Origin: Streptomyces sp. M92
GTDB lineage: Bacteria; Actinomycetota; Actinomycetes; Streptomycetales; Streptomycetaceae
Assembly: GCF_028473745.1 (NCBI RefSeq)
Contig: NZ_CP101137.1
Coordinates: forward strand, 1,240,001-1,304,000
Length of the DNA stretch: 64,000 bases
Reading direction: 5' to 3'
Shown here: positions 17,908-27,388 of the stretch, in pieces
How positions within the stretch are numbered: the first letter of the stretch is position 1
Layout of the letters: each line of letters begins with the position of its first letter
Notes under the pieces: generated by a model
What the model saw: the letters and a program-made list of their open reading frames with translations, nothing else
Told to the model about the DNA's origin: nothing
Database searches by the model: none
Translations under genes and position numbers: made by a program

Positions 17908-19323
17908 CTACGCCACCACTCCGGCCGCCTTGGCCGCCTCGCGGACGGCACCCGCGACCGCGCCGGCGACCTTGTCGTTGAAGACGCTCGGGATGATGTA
18001 GTTCGGGTTGAGCTCGTCCTCGGTCACCACGTCCGCCAGGGCGTGCGCGGCGGCCAGCATCATCTCGGTGTTGACCGTGCGGGACTGGGCGTCCAGCAGG
18101 CCGCGGAAGACGCCCGGGAAGACCAGCACGTTGTTGATCTGGTTCGGGAAGTCCGAGCGGCCGGTGGCCACGACCGCCGCGCTCTGGCGGGCGACGGCCG
18201 GGTCGACCTCGGGGTCCGGGTTCGCGAGCGCGAACACGATCGCGCCGTCCGCCATGGCGGCCACGTCGTCGCCGTCCAGGACGTTGGGAGCGGAGACGCC
18301 GATGAAGACGTCCGCGCCGTGCACGGCCTCCTTGAGGGTGCCGGTGAGGCCCTCGGGGTTGGTGTTGTCGGCGATCCAGCGCAGCGCCGACTCCGGGGCG
18401 GCGTCGACCAGGTCGGCGCGGCCCGCGTGCACGACACCGTGGATGTCGGCGACGACGGCGTTCTTGACGCCCGCGGCCAGCAGCAGCTTGAGGATGGCCG
18501 TACCGGCGGCGCCGGCACCGGACATGACGACCCGGACGTTCTCGATCGGCTTGTCCACCACGCGCAGGGCGTTGGTCAGGGCGGCCAGGACGACGATGGC
18601 GGTGCCGTGCTGGTCGTCGTGGAAGACCGGGATGTCCAGGGCCTCGCGCAGGCGGGCCTCGATCTCGAAGCAGCGCGGCGCGGAGATGTCCTCCAGGTTG
18701 ATGCCGGCGAAGCCCGGGGCGATGGCCTTGACGATCTCGACGATCGCGTCGGTGTCCTGGGTGTCCAGGCAGATCGGCCAGGCGTCGATGCCGGCGAACC
18801 GCTTGAACAGGGCCGCCTTGCCCTCCATCACCGGCAGCGCGGCCTTCGGCCCGATGTTGCCGAGGCCGAGCACCGCGGAGCCGTCCGTCACGACCGCAAC
18901 GGAGTTGCGCTTGATGGTGAGGCGGCGGGCGTCCTCGGGGTTCTCGGCGATCGCCATGCAGACGCGGGCCACGCCCGGCGTGTAGACCATGGAGAGGTCG
19001 TCGCGGTTGCGGATGGGGTGCTTGGACGCCATCTCGATCTTGCCGCCGAGGTGCATGAGGAAGGTACGGTCCGAGACCTTGCCCAGGCTCACGCCCTCGA
19101 TGCCGCGCAGGCGCTCCACGATCTCGTCGGCGTGCGAGGTCGAGCCGGCGGCGATGGTGACGTCGATCCGGAGCTTGTCGTGGCCGGACGCCGTGACGTC
19201 GAGGCCGGTGACGGAGCCTCCGGAGGACTCGACCGCCGTGGTGAGCTGCGAGACCGCGGTTCCACCGGCGGGCACCTCCAGCCTGACCGTCATCGAGTAG
19301 GAGACGCTGGGCGCCGTTGCCAT
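17908..19323 (-). CDS. NAD(P)-dependent malic enzyme with N-terminal ACT-like domain
   Basis: A 471-residue enzyme that decarboxylates malate to pyruvate. Residues 1-85 form an ACT-like regulatory domain ([17 protein letters not shown]...). The malic enzyme core follows: YTPGVARVC, the catalytic Lys region [14 protein letters not shown], the metal-site [12 protein letters not shown] and DDQHGTAI, and the dinucleotide fold [13 protein letters not shown]. The length and architecture match the NAD-preferring malic enzyme typical of Streptomyces. The start is ATG 19323 with GAGGAAG upstream. Cofactor preference is inferred from family and gene order. Confidence 0.92.
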   Translation of the reverse strand: MATAPSVSYSMTVRLEVPAGGTAVSQLTTAVESSGGSVTGLDVTASGHDKLRIDVTIAAGSTSHADEIVERLRGIEGVSLGKVSDRTFLMHLGGKIEMASKHPIRNRDDLSMVYTPGVARVCMAIAENPEDARRLTIKRNSVAVVTDGSAVLGLGNIGPKAALPVMEGKAALFKRFAGIDAWPICLDTQDTDAIVEIVKAIAPGFAGINLEDISAPRCFEIEARLREALDIPVFHDDQHGTAIVVLAALTNALRVVDKPIENVRVVMSGAGAAGTAILKLLLAAGVKNAVVADIHGVVHAGRADLVDAAPESALRWIADNTNPEGLTGTLKEAVHGADVFIGVSAPNVLDGDDVAAMADGAIVFALANPDPEVDPAVARQSAAVVATGRSDFPNQINNVLVFPGVFRGLLDAQSRTVNTEMMLAAAHALADVVTEDELNPNYIIPSVFNDKVAGAVAGAVREAAKAAGVVA

Positions 19324-19555
19324 GGCCGACTTCCTCTGCTTTCACCGTGTAACTGGGTTGTGCCGTCCGATCGTCGCACCTACCACCGAGTACGTGGTAG
19401 CCGCCCCGGATTGCGAACTTTATGTTCGCGCGCCGTCCACACCGGAGACCGTCGGTTTCGGAAAACGACTTCCACCATACGAGAAGTTGGGCGTCGAGGG
19501 AAGAGGGTCCCGGAACCGGCCGAGGAGGTCCGCGAAGGAACCCGCGGGACGGGAA
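19324..19555. other. Intergenic region upstream of malic enzyme
   Basis: This non-coding stretch holds the malic enzyme promoter on the minus strand. AT content is locally higher around 19,410-19,425 (GCGAACTTTATGTTCGC), which also forms a short inverted repeat (GCGAAC...GTTCGC). The rest up to the HelD terminator is treated as a candidate small RNA. Confidence 0.4.
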
Positions 19556-19589
19556 TTGTCTTGCGGGGATCGTTTGTTACCTTGGACGT

Positions 19590-19726
19590 GGCACCGGCTC
19601 GATCCAAGCCCCCGGGCCCAACCATCGTCGCTACGAGCGACCACTTGCCGCGAGGCGAGCATGGCGGGTCGGTGCCACTCAAACGAAGACGAGAGGCCCG
19701 CGCCGTCCGACGGCGCGGGCCTCTCG
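19590..19726 (+). ncRNA. Candidate small RNA between malic enzyme and HelD genes
   Basis: A plus-strand promoter-like pair TTGTCT (19556-19561) and TACCTT (19578-19583), 16 bases apart, would start transcription near 19590. The RNA would end at the strong hairpin 19690-19726, giving about 137 bases with no supported reading frame. The hairpin also serves the converging HelD gene, so this is only a candidate. Confidence 0.35.
19690..19726. terminator. Hairpin terminator downstream of HelD
   Basis: An 18-base perfect inverted repeat around a single C lies 15 bases past the HelD stop. It is symmetrical and could stop transcription from both sides. Confidence 0.8.
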
Positions 19727-19740
19727 CGTGTTCCGGTGGC

Positions 19741-22068
19741 TCAGTCCCGCAGCAGGTCCGGCACCCCCGCGGCGTCCGGTTCGTCGCGCTCGCCGGAGAC
19801 GACCGTCAGCTGCTGGGTGGCCCGGGTGAGCGCGACGTACAGCACGCGCAGCCCGGCGGGCGACTCGTCGGCGATCTCGGCCGGGGAGACCACGACCGTG
19901 GCGTCGTACTCCAGGCCCTTGGCCTCCAGGCTGCCCAGCGCCACCACGCGGTCGCCGAGCCCGGCCAGCCAGCGCCGGGCCTCCTCGCGGCGGTTCATGG
20001 CGACCACGACGCCGACGGTGCCGTCGACGAGGTCCAGCAGCCGGGCGGCCTCCGCCCGGACCGTCTCCTCCAGCGCCTCCCGTACGACCGCGAAACGCGG
20101 TTCCACGCCCGTCGAGCGGACGGACGCCGGGGAGGTGGAGCCCGGCATGGCGAGGGCCAGCACCTTCGCCGCCAGCTCGGCGATCTCGGCCGGGTTGCGG
20201 TAGTTCACGGTCAGCTCGAAGCGGCGGCGCGGGCGGGTGCCCAGGGCCTCGTCGCGGGCCGCCGCCGCCTCGTCGGGGTCGGACCAGGAGGACTGGGCCG
20301 GGTCGCCGACGACCGTCCAGGTGGCGTGCCGGCCCCGGCGGCCGACCATGCGCCACTGCATGGGCGTGAGGTCCTGGGCCTCGTCCACGATGACGTGCGC
20401 GTACTCGGTGCGCTCCTGCGCGAGGCGCTCGGCGCGCTCCCGCTGGGTCTCCTCGCGCTGCGGCATCAGCTCCTCCAGGCCGGTGAGCTGGTCCAGCGGG
20501 TCCAGCTCGCGCCGCTTGCGGGGGCGGGCCGGGGCGCCGAGGACCGCCTGGAGCTCGTCGAGCAGGGCGATGTCGTGCACGGAGTACCCCTCGCGCCGCA
20601 GCGAGCGGGCCACCTTGCGGGCCTCGCCCGGGTTCAGCACGCGCCGCGACCAGCGGCCCAGCTGCCGCTCGTCCGCCATCGCCGTCAGTACGGCGGCCGG
20701 GGTCAGCTCGGGCCACCAGGCGTCGAGGAAGGCGAGGAAGGAGTCCTCCGTGCTGACGTCCTCGTCGAAGGAGGACCGCAGCTCGGCGGCCAGCTCCGGG
20801 TCGGAGTGCCGGCCGGCGGCGCCCGACTTGGCCCACAGGGCGTCCAGGAGCAGCCTGCGGGCACGAGGGCGCAGCAGGTTGACGGGCGCGGTGCCGCCGA
20901 GCACGGTGCGGCGGATGCCGGCCAGCTCCTCGGCCTCCAGTTCGAGGCGGCGGCCGAAGGCGACGACCCGCAGCAGCGTCGGCGACCCCTCCGGCTCCAG
21001 CGCCCCGCGCGCGGCCCGGCGCAGCACCTTCAGCATGCGCGAGGAACCCTTGGCGCGGGCGGTGGCCGGCGAGTCGTAAAGGGTGGCCTCGGCGCCGTCG
21101 ACCAGGGAGCCGATGGCGCGGACGGCCACCTGCCCCTCCTCGCCGAGGGAGGGCAGCACGCCCTCGGTGTACGCCACCAGCAGCGGGGTCGGCGAGACGA
21201 TGAGGATGCCGCCGGAGTAACGGCGCCGGTCCTGGTAGAGCAGGTAGGCGGCGCGGTGCAGGGCGACGGCGGTCTTGCCGGTGCCGGGGCCGCCCTCGAC
21301 GTAGGTCACGGAGGCGGCGGGGGCGCGGATGACCAGGTCCTGCTCGGCCTGGATGGAGGCGACGATGTCCCGCATGGAGTGGGTGCGGGCCTGGCCGAGG
21401 GCGGCCATCAGGGCGCCGTCGCCGACGACGGCCAGCTCCTCGCCGTCCAGGCTCGCCCTGACCTCGGGCCGCATCAGGTCGTCCTCGACGCCGAGGACGC
21501 GCCGCCCCTTGGAGCGGATCACCCGGCGCCGCACGACCCGGCCCGGGTCGACCGGCGTGGACCGGTAGAAGGGCGCGGCGGCGGGCGCCCGCCAGTCGAT
21601 GACCAGCGGGGCGTAGTCCTCGTCCAGGACGCCGATGCGGCCGATGTGCAGGGTCTCGGCGATGTCGGCGGTGTTGTCGGCTCGCAGCGCGCCCTCGGCG
21701 GGCTCGACGGCGGTGTAGGCGCCGTCGGGGCCCTTCTTGCCGTCCTTGCCGAGGAGCAGGTCGATGCGGCCGAAGAGGAAGTCCTCGAACTCGTTGTTCA
21801 GGCGGCTGAGGTGGACGCCGGCCCGGAAGACCTGCGCGTCGCGCTCGGCCAGCGCGCCGGGCGTGCCGACCTGGCCGCGCTGCGCGGCGTCGTTCATGAG
21901 GAACTCGGCCTCGTGGATCTTCTCCCCGAGGCGGCGGTACACCCGGTCCAGGTGTGCCTGTTCCACGCTGATCTCTCGGTCCCGTACGGAATCCTCCCGC
22001 ACGGACTCCTCCCGTACGGAGTCGCGCACCGAGTCGACCGCTGAGTCCTGTTGCGCCTGTGCGGCCAC
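19741..22068 (-). CDS. helD: HelD-like RNA polymerase recycling ATPase (SF1 helicase fold)
   Basis: A 775-residue superfamily 1 ATPase of the HelD type. HelD proteins bind RNA polymerase and free it from stalled or inactive complexes. The N-terminal arm (about residues 35-90) is predicted helical and charged. Walker A is EGGPGTGKTAVALHRAAY, followed by motif II VIVDEAQDLTPMQW, and VVGDPAQSSW and LYVALTRATQQL near the C-terminus. The length and the early insertion of the Walker motif after about 250 residues fit HelD rather than UvrD. It starts at GTG 22068. The first ~30 residues repeat a DSVRE-like pentapeptide encoded by a 15-base DNA repeat. Confidence 0.85.
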   Translation of the reverse strand: MAAQAQQDSAVDSVRDSVREESVREDSVRDREISVEQAHLDRVYRRLGEKIHEAEFLMNDAAQRGQVGTPGALAERDAQVFRAGVHLSRLNNEFEDFLFGRIDLLLGKDGKKGPDGAYTAVEPAEGALRADNTADIAETLHIGRIGVLDEDYAPLVIDWRAPAAAPFYRSTPVDPGRVVRRRVIRSKGRRVLGVEDDLMRPEVRASLDGEELAVVGDGALMAALGQARTHSMRDIVASIQAEQDLVIRAPAASVTYVEGGPGTGKTAVALHRAAYLLYQDRRRYSGGILIVSPTPLLVAYTEGVLPSLGEEGQVAVRAIGSLVDGAEATLYDSPATARAKGSSRMLKVLRRAARGALEPEGSPTLLRVVAFGRRLELEAEELAGIRRTVLGGTAPVNLLRPRARRLLLDALWAKSGAAGRHSDPELAAELRSSFDEDVSTEDSFLAFLDAWWPELTPAAVLTAMADERQLGRWSRRVLNPGEARKVARSLRREGYSVHDIALLDELQAVLGAPARPRKRRELDPLDQLTGLEELMPQREETQRERAERLAQERTEYAHVIVDEAQDLTPMQWRMVGRRGRHATWTVVGDPAQSSWSDPDEAAAARDEALGTRPRRRFELTVNYRNPAEIAELAAKVLALAMPGSTSPASVRSTGVEPRFAVVREALEETVRAEAARLLDLVDGTVGVVVAMNRREEARRWLAGLGDRVVALGSLEAKGLEYDATVVVSPAEIADESPAGLRVLYVALTRATQQLTVVSGERDEPDAAGVPDLLRD
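21980..22039. repeat. 15-base tandem repeat in the HelD 5' end
   Basis: About four imperfect copies of a TCCCGTACGGAATCC unit. They encode the DSVRE-like repeats near the HelD N-terminus. Such repeats vary in copy number by slippage. Confidence 0.75.
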
Positions 22069-22358
22069 CGGGCCCCCTTCTGACGTGCTGGGCAGCCGTC
22101 AAAGGTACGCGAAGGGGACGCCGGAAGCCACGGCGCGGCCGGGGACCGTCCGGCGGATGACGCGACGAGCACGCACCGGGCCGCCGCTCGCCCCGCCTCG
22201 GCGCATGGGCGGCGGGGCCGCGCCGACGTCACCGCCCACGCCCCGACGGCGGGCCCGGCCCCACTCCGCCGGGCCGCCCACGCGAGCCGTTCGCCCGCCG
22301 CTGCCGGGGCTTTGGCGGCCGGCCCGGCGGGTGACGCCGTCCGAGCCGCCGGCCGGGC
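22069..22358. other. Intergenic region upstream of HelD
   Basis: A very GC-rich 290-base stretch between the anti-sigma gene end and the HelD start. I see no supported gene. The promoter of HelD should lie here on the minus strand. Confidence 0.4.
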
Positions 22359-23210
22359 TTACGCGTCCACCTCCACCAGCCGCTCGCCGTCGAAGGTCAT
22401 GACCTCGAAGTGGTCGATCTGGTTGGGTGCGAAGGCGGCGCCGCCGTGCACGTAGAGCGGCTTCTTCGCCTTCTCGGTGGTGGCGCCCGGGATGCCGTAG
22501 CCCCAGTCCGGGACCGTCCAGGAGCTGAGCGTCTCCCGCTCGCCGTTCTTGCCGACCGCGATCAGGGAGCACTTCTGGGGGCCCTTGACGTTCTTCAGCT
22601 CCAGGACCGCCTCGGTGCCCCAGGCCTTCTTCTCCAGGGCGACGGTCGCGCTGACCCGGGTGGCGGGGTCGGTGGCGGTGACCCGGTCGGGCATCTCGGC
22701 GAAGGCCGACTCGGCGGGGCTGCCCGCCTGCCGCGTCGCCTCGGTCTTCTTCCCGCCGCCGTCGTCACCGCCGCCGTCCGTGGTCGCCACGGCGGCGAAC
22801 GGGCCGCCGATGATCAGCGCGGCGGCGGTGCCCACCAGGTAGAAGTTGCGGCGCCGCTTGCCCGCCCGGCGCTCGGCGACCTCGTCGACCAGCTTCTCCG
22901 CGAGCCGCGGGCTCGGCTTCGCCGTCAGCGACTCGGCGATCGCGGGCGTTCCGGTGCCCGGGAGGTCGGCGAGGGCGGCCATCATGGGTTCCATGCCGGC
23001 CAGCTCGTCGAGCTGCTGGGCGCACCACTCGCAGCCGGCGAGGTGGGCCTCGAAGGCGGTGGCCTCCGCGTCGTCGAGGATGCCGAGGGCGTAGGCGCCG
23101 ACGGTCTCGTGCTCGTTCGGCGCCGGTGATCCCTGCATGGGGACAGAATTACCCGTATCGCCCGGGCCGAATCCCCCGCCGAATCCCTGAACTCCCCCGT
23201 ACCCGCTCAT
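22359..23210 (-). CDS. Zinc-containing anti-sigma factor, membrane-anchored
   Basis: A 283-residue anti-sigma factor. The N-terminal zinc-associated domain has the HxxxCxxC signature in FEAHLAGCEWC (about residues 60-70). A single membrane segment (FYLVGTAAALIIGGPF) follows, then an extracytoplasmic domain ending in a beta-rich region. It should hold the ECF sigma factor encoded upstream inactive at the membrane. Its ATG at 23210 overlaps the sigma stop (TGATG), which gives coupled translation. From gene order it may correspond to the SigU regulator of S. coelicolor; that is from memory. Confidence 0.88.
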   Translation of the reverse strand: MSGYGGVQGFGGGFGPGDTGNSVPMQGSPAPNEHETVGAYALGILDDAEATAFEAHLAGCEWCAQQLDELAGMEPMMAALADLPGTGTPAIAESLTAKPSPRLAEKLVDEVAERRAGKRRRNFYLVGTAAALIIGGPFAAVATTDGGGDDGGGKKTEATRQAGSPAESAFAEMPDRVTATDPATRVSATVALEKKAWGTEAVLELKNVKGPQKCSLIAVGKNGERETLSSWTVPDWGYGIPGATTEKAKKPLYVHGGAAFAPNQIDHFEVMTFDGERLVEVDA

Positions 23211-23788
23211 CACGCCGTCACCCCCCGCTCCTCCAGAGCCAGCTTCATCGAACGCAGGGCGTAGAACACCCGGGAGCGCACGGTGCCGCTGGGTATGCCC
23301 AGTGTCTGCGCCGCCTCGTTGACGGTACGCCCCTTGAAGTACGTCTCGACGAGGACCTCCCGGTGAGCCGGGGTCAGGTCGTCGAGCGCGTCCGACAGCG
23401 TCATCAGCCACAGCGCCTTGTCGATCTCGTCCTCCGCGGGGATGACCTCCAGCGGCGACGGATCGACCTCCTGCGGCCGGGCCTGCCGGCTGCGGTGGCC
23501 GTCGATGACGATGCGCCGTGCGACCGTCACCAGCCAGGGGCGTACCGATCCGGTCGCACGGTTGAGCTGACCGGCGTTCTTCCAGGCACGGATGAGCGTC
23601 TCCTGGACGACGTCCTCGGCGCGCTGCCGGTCCCCCGCGACCAGCCGCAGCACGTACGCCAGCAAGGGGCCCGCGTGCTCCCGGTACAGGGCGCGCATCA
23701 GCTCCTCGTCGGGTTCCGAGGACGACTGGGACATGCGATGTCGGGCCCTCGCACCACGTTCACCGGCCACGACGGAATCCTTGCGCAC
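23210..23788 (-). CDS. ECF RNA polymerase sigma factor
   Basis: A 192-residue extracytoplasmic-function sigma factor. Region 2 is visible as LYREHAGPLLAYVLRLVAGD and EDVVQETLIRAWKN. Region 4 is LTPAHREVLVETYFKGRTVN with the helix-turn-helix EAAQTLGIPSGTVRSRVFYAL. I chose the GTG at 23788 because it has a strong GGAGG five bases upstream. The ATG at 23734 (MSQSSSEPDE) is the alternative and has a poor ribosome site. It is co-transcribed with its anti-sigma factor. It may be SigU by gene order. Confidence 0.88.
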   Translation of the reverse strand: MRKDSVVAGERGARARHRMSQSSSEPDEELMRALYREHAGPLLAYVLRLVAGDRQRAEDVVQETLIRAWKNAGQLNRATGSVRPWLVTVARRIVIDGHRSRQARPQEVDPSPLEVIPAEDEIDKALWLMTLSDALDDLTPAHREVLVETYFKGRTVNEAAQTLGIPSGTVRSRVFYALRSMKLALEERGVTA

Positions 23789-23919
23789 GCCCACCTCCGA
23801 TGTCCGGGGGTTCCCCCAGTCGGTCGCTCGTCCATCCGGTACGGACGCGGGGTGCGGGGTGTTCAAAGCGGGCCGACGGTTTTTCCCGGGAGGGCGTACC
23901 GAACGGGACGCGGCCGGAC

Positions 23920-24510
23920 TTACCGGGCGAGGGCGGCGCGCCTGCGGTGCCGGGCGACGCGTTCCCGGTTGCCGCAGACCTCGCTGGAGCACCAGCGCCG
24001 GCGGCGGCCGCGGGAGGTGTCGACGTACACGATGGGGCAGTTGTCGCCCTCGCACTGCCTGAGGCTCGCCCGCGCGACGGGGTCGGTGAGCAGATCCACG
24101 GCGTCCCGGGCGAGGGCGCCGAGCAGCGCCGCGCACTCCGGCGGGCCGGTCAACACCCGTACCAGCACCCCGTCCTCACCGCGCACCGCGCGCGGGGCGG
24201 GGGGCGCGGCGGCGGCGAGGGCGTTGACGCGGGCCAGCGCGTGGCCGTACGGGGGTGCGCCGGGGACCGGCAGGGCGCGGACCAACCGGGCGGTCTGGCA
24301 ACGCAGTTCGCGGAAGCCGGTGAGCCAGGAGGCGTCGGCGTGGGTCAGCGGTGTGCCTGGCGGGACGAGTCCGGACCCGGTGATCCAGGCGCCGAGCGCC
24401 GCGACGGAGACGAGGCGCTCGGCGGGGTGGGTGGTGGCGACGAGGTCCAGGCAGATCCGCCCGGTGTCGAACCGCAGCTCGTACGGGCCGGTGGCCGTAA
24501 CCAGTGCCAT
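23920..24510 (-). CDS. CGNR zinc-finger / ABATE-domain protein
   Basis: A 196-residue probable transcription regulator. The N-terminal ABATE-type domain begins FDTGRICLDLVATTH. The C-terminal zinc finger has Cys in RQCEGDNCPIVYVD and WCSSEVCGNRERVARHRRR, with the CGNR motif that names the family. The basic tail supports nucleic-acid binding. The gene is monocistronic between the sigma factor and HemD fusion. Its targets are unknown. Confidence 0.88.
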   Translation of the reverse strand: MALVTATGPYELRFDTGRICLDLVATTHPAERLVSVAALGAWITGSGLVPPGTPLTHADASWLTGFRELRCQTARLVRALPVPGAPPYGHALARVNALAAAAPPAPRAVRGEDGVLVRVLTGPPECAALLGALARDAVDLLTDPVARASLRQCEGDNCPIVYVDTSRGRRRRWCSSEVCGNRERVARHRRRAALAR

Positions 24511-24770
24511 GTTCCTGTCACCGCCTTGGTTGCCCGGTGGGGCGGGCCGGAGAGGGGAGCAGGGAAACCGCTCCCTCTACAGTGCCTGCCCGTTCCCGCA
24601 CCCGGAACCCCCCGTACCGGCCCCGGCCGGAGCAGGGGCGGCGCGACGGACGGGGCCCGGCGCCGACGGCCGTCACCGCGCCCCGGACTCGGTGGCCGGC
24701 CCGCGCCTTGCCTCCCACTGGCCGGCGCGCAGCACGGGGACCGCACCCGTGCGGTGCCGTGCGCGCCGGC

Positions 24771-25922
24771 TCACCCGTCCGTGTACTTGGCGTCGGTCGC
24801 CGGGTCCAGGGCGAGGCGGTAGCCGCGTTTCACCACCGTCTGGATCAGCTTGGGGGCGCCGAGGGACGTGCGCAGGCGGGCCATCGCCGTCTCGACGGCG
24901 TGTTCGTCGCGGCCGGTGCCCGGCAGGGCGCGCAGGAGTTCCGCGCGGGGGACGACCCAGCCGGGCCGGTGGGACAGGGCCCGCAGCAGGGACATGCCGG
25001 CGGGCGGCACGGCCTTGAGCTCCCCGTCGACGAGGACCGCGTGGCCGCGCACCTCCAGCCGGTGCCCGGCGACGGGCAACACCCGGGCCCGGGAGGGGAG
25101 TTCCTGGCAGAGCAGCTGGACCAGGGGTCCGAGCCGGAACCGTTCGGGCTGGACCGTGTCGACGCCGTGCGCCTGGAGCGGTACCGCGGTCACCGGGCCG
25201 ACACAGGCGGGCAGCACGTCGTGGCCGAGCGCGGCGAGCAGCTCGGGCAGCAGGCCGCGCTCCTCGGCGCGGGACAGGAACGACGCGGCGGCGGGCGCGC
25301 TGGTGAAGGTCACGGCGTCCACGCCCCGCGAGACGGCGGCGTCCAGCAACCGGTCCACGGGGCCGAGGTCCTCCGGCGGCAGCCACCGGTAGACGGGCAC
25401 GCCCACGACCTCGGCACCCGCCGCCTTCAGCGCCTCCACGAACCCCGGCAGGGGCTCACCGTGCAGCTGTACGGCGATCCGGCGGCCGTCGACGCCCTGC
25501 TCCAGGAGCCGGTCCAGCACCTCGGCCATGGACTCGGACGCCGGCGACCACTTCTCCGTCAGTCCGGCGGCCCGGACCGCGCCCTTGACCTTGGGCCCGC
25601 GCGCGAGCAGCTCCACGGCGCCCAGCCGCTCCAGCAGGGCGTCGCCGAGCCCCCACCCGTCGGCGGCCTCCACCCACCCGCGGAATCCGATGGCGGTGGT
25701 GGCCACCACGACGTCCGGGGCCTGGTCGATGAGCTGTTCGGTCGCGGCCAGCAACTCGCTGTCGTCGGCGAGCGGCACGATCCTGAGCGCCGGTGCGTGC
25801 AGGACGGCGGCGCCGCGCCGCTGGAGCAGAGCGCCCAGTTCGTCGGCCCGGCGGGCGGCGGTCACGCCCACGGTGAAGCCGGCGAGGGGGCCGTGCTCGG
25901 GTCGCTGCTGTTCGTCGTCCAT
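24771..25922 (-). CDS. Uroporphyrinogen-III synthase fused to a winged-helix domain
   Basis: A 383-residue protein. Residues 15-260 carry a HemD-like fold (LAGFTVGVTAARRADELGALL, then ...VDAVTFTSAPAAASFLS), which closes and inverts the linear tetrapyrrole in haem/sirohaem synthesis. Residues 290-375 form an OmpR/PhoB-type winged helix (LLRALSHRPGWVVPRAELL, AVETAMARLRTSLGAPKLI, VVKRGYRLAL). The fusion is known in actinobacteria. It may make the protein a tetrapyrrole-linked regulator rather than only an enzyme. It lies next to the nitrate transporter gene narK, which fits a link to sirohaem-dependent nitrite reduction. ATG 25922 was used; GTG 25925 is adjacent. Confidence 0.88.
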   Translation of the reverse strand: MDDEQQRPEHGPLAGFTVGVTAARRADELGALLQRRGAAVLHAPALRIVPLADDSELLAATEQLIDQAPDVVVATTAIGFRGWVEAADGWGLGDALLERLGAVELLARGPKVKGAVRAAGLTEKWSPASESMAEVLDRLLEQGVDGRRIAVQLHGEPLPGFVEALKAAGAEVVGVPVYRWLPPEDLGPVDRLLDAAVSRGVDAVTFTSAPAAASFLSRAEERGLLPELLAALGHDVLPACVGPVTAVPLQAHGVDTVQPERFRLGPLVQLLCQELPSRARVLPVAGHRLEVRGHAVLVDGELKAVPPAGMSLLRALSHRPGWVVPRAELLRALPGTGRDEHAVETAMARLRTSLGAPKLIQTVVKRGYRLALDPATDAKYTDG

Positions 25923-26026
25923 CACTCTCGTCCCGATCGTCCCGGTCGTCGTACTGCCTGCACGGCGACCGAGCCTGTCAACGGTGCGTGACGGACTCGG
26001 TTCCGTCGCATGTCACCAGTGTTACG

Positions 26027-27388
26027 TCATACCTCGGCGTAGCTGAGCCGGCTCTCCGTCCCGGCCGGGTCCGCCGGGCCGTCCGGTGTCCGTACGGCCG
26101 GGCGGCGAAGGTATACCGCCCATGTGACGACGAAGCAGACGGCGTAGAAGGCGAGGAACGCGACGAAGGCGCCGGTGCCGGAGCCGACCGAGAGGAAGGA
26201 CTGCCGGAAGGCGAGGTTGATGGCGACGCCGCCGAGCGCGCCGACCGCGCCGATCAGGCCCATGGAGGCACCGGAGAGCCGCCGCCCGTACGCCACGGCC
26301 TCCTCCCCCGTCAGCCCCCTGGCCAGCGCCTTGTTCTGGAAGATGCCCGGGATCATCTTGAACGTCGAGCCGTTGCCGAGCCCGCTGAGCACGAACAGCA
26401 CCACGAACACGGCGACGAACAGCGCGAGCGACTTGGCCATGCTGGCCGCGACGAGCACGGCGGTGGCGACGGCCATGGCGACGAAGTTCCACAGCGTGAT
26501 CCGCGCGCCGCCGTACCGGTCGGCGAGCCTGCCGCCCAGCGGCCGGATCAGGGAGCCGAGCAGCGGGCCGATGAAGGTGAGGTAGGCCGCCTGGAGCGGG
26601 GTCCGCCCGAACTGGGTGGTCAGCACCTGCCCGAAGGCGAAGCTGTAGCCGATGAAGGATCCGAAGGTGCCGATGTACAGCACGGACATGATCCAGGTGT
26701 GGCCGTCCCGGGCGGCGTCCTTGGCGGCCCCGGTGTCGTTCTTCACGGAGGCGAGGTTGTCCATGAAGCAGGCGGCGAGGACGGCGGCCACCAGGATCAG
26801 CGGAATGTAGATGCCGAGCAGCACCCGGGGCCCGCCGCCCGCCCCGATGATGGCGAGGGCGGTCAGCTGGATCACCGGCACGCCGATGTTGCCGCCACCC
26901 GCGTTGAGACCGAGTGCCCAGCCCTTCTTCCTGAGCGGGAAGAAGGCGTTGATGTTGGTCATGGAGGACGCGAAGTTGCCGCCGCCGATGCCGGCCAGCA
27001 GCCCGACCAGGAGGAACGTCGAGAAGGACGTCCCCGGCTCCATGACCGCGAAGGCGGCGACGGTCGGTACGAGCAGCAGCCCGGCGGAGATGATCGTCCA
27101 GTTCCGCCCGCCGAAGACCGCGACCGCGAAGGTGTACGGCACCCGCACGACCGCGCCGACCAGCGTCACCACGGACGTCAGCAGGAACTTGTCGGCCGGC
27201 GTCAGCCCGTACTCCGGCCCCATGAAGAGCACCAGCACCGACCACAGCGTCCAGACCGAGAACCCGATGTGCTCGGAGAGGACGGAGAAGAACAGGTTCC
27301 GCCGGGCGACCGGCTCCCCCGTCTCCTTCCAGAAGGTCTCGTCCTCCGGATCCCAGTGCTGGATCCAGCGGCGGCCAGGGACTGTCAT
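26027..27388 (-). CDS. narK: Nitrate/nitrite transporter, NarK type (MFS)
   Basis: A 453-residue membrane transporter of the nitrate/nitrite porter family. Two family signature loops rich in Gly and Asn are present: GIGGGNFASSMTNINAFFP in the first half and VLSGLGNGSTFKMIP in the second. ALGLNAGGGNIGVP follows the first. About twelve hydrophobic segments are present. The ATG at 27388 (MTVPGRRWIQ) has GGAGG upstream; an in-frame start seven codons earlier lacks support. It marks the end of the conserved chromosomal block; the NRPS cluster begins on the opposite strand. Confidence 0.93.
   Translation of the reverse strand: MTVPGRRWIQHWDPEDETFWKETGEPVARRNLFFSVLSEHIGFSVWTLWSVLVLFMGPEYGLTPADKFLLTSVVTLVGAVVRVPYTFAVAVFGGRNWTIISAGLLLVPTVAAFAVMEPGTSFSTFLLVGLLAGIGGGNFASSMTNINAFFPLRKKGWALGLNAGGGNIGVPVIQLTALAIIGAGGGPRVLLGIYIPLILVAAVLAACFMDNLASVKNDTGAAKDAARDGHTWIMSVLYIGTFGSFIGYSFAFGQVLTTQFGRTPLQAAYLTFIGPLLGSLIRPLGGRLADRYGGARITLWNFVAMAVATAVLVAASMAKSLALFVAVFVVLFVLSGLGNGSTFKMIPGIFQNKALARGLTGEEAVAYGRRLSGASMGLIGAVGALGGVAINLAFRQSFLSVGSGTGAFVAFLAFYAVCFVVTWAVYLRRPAVRTPDGPADPAGTESRLSYAEV

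Noticed and set aside
17842..22044. 1,400-codon plus-strand open frame
   Set aside because: It runs antisense through the malic enzyme and HelD genes and has no domain-like sequence; a high-GC shadow.
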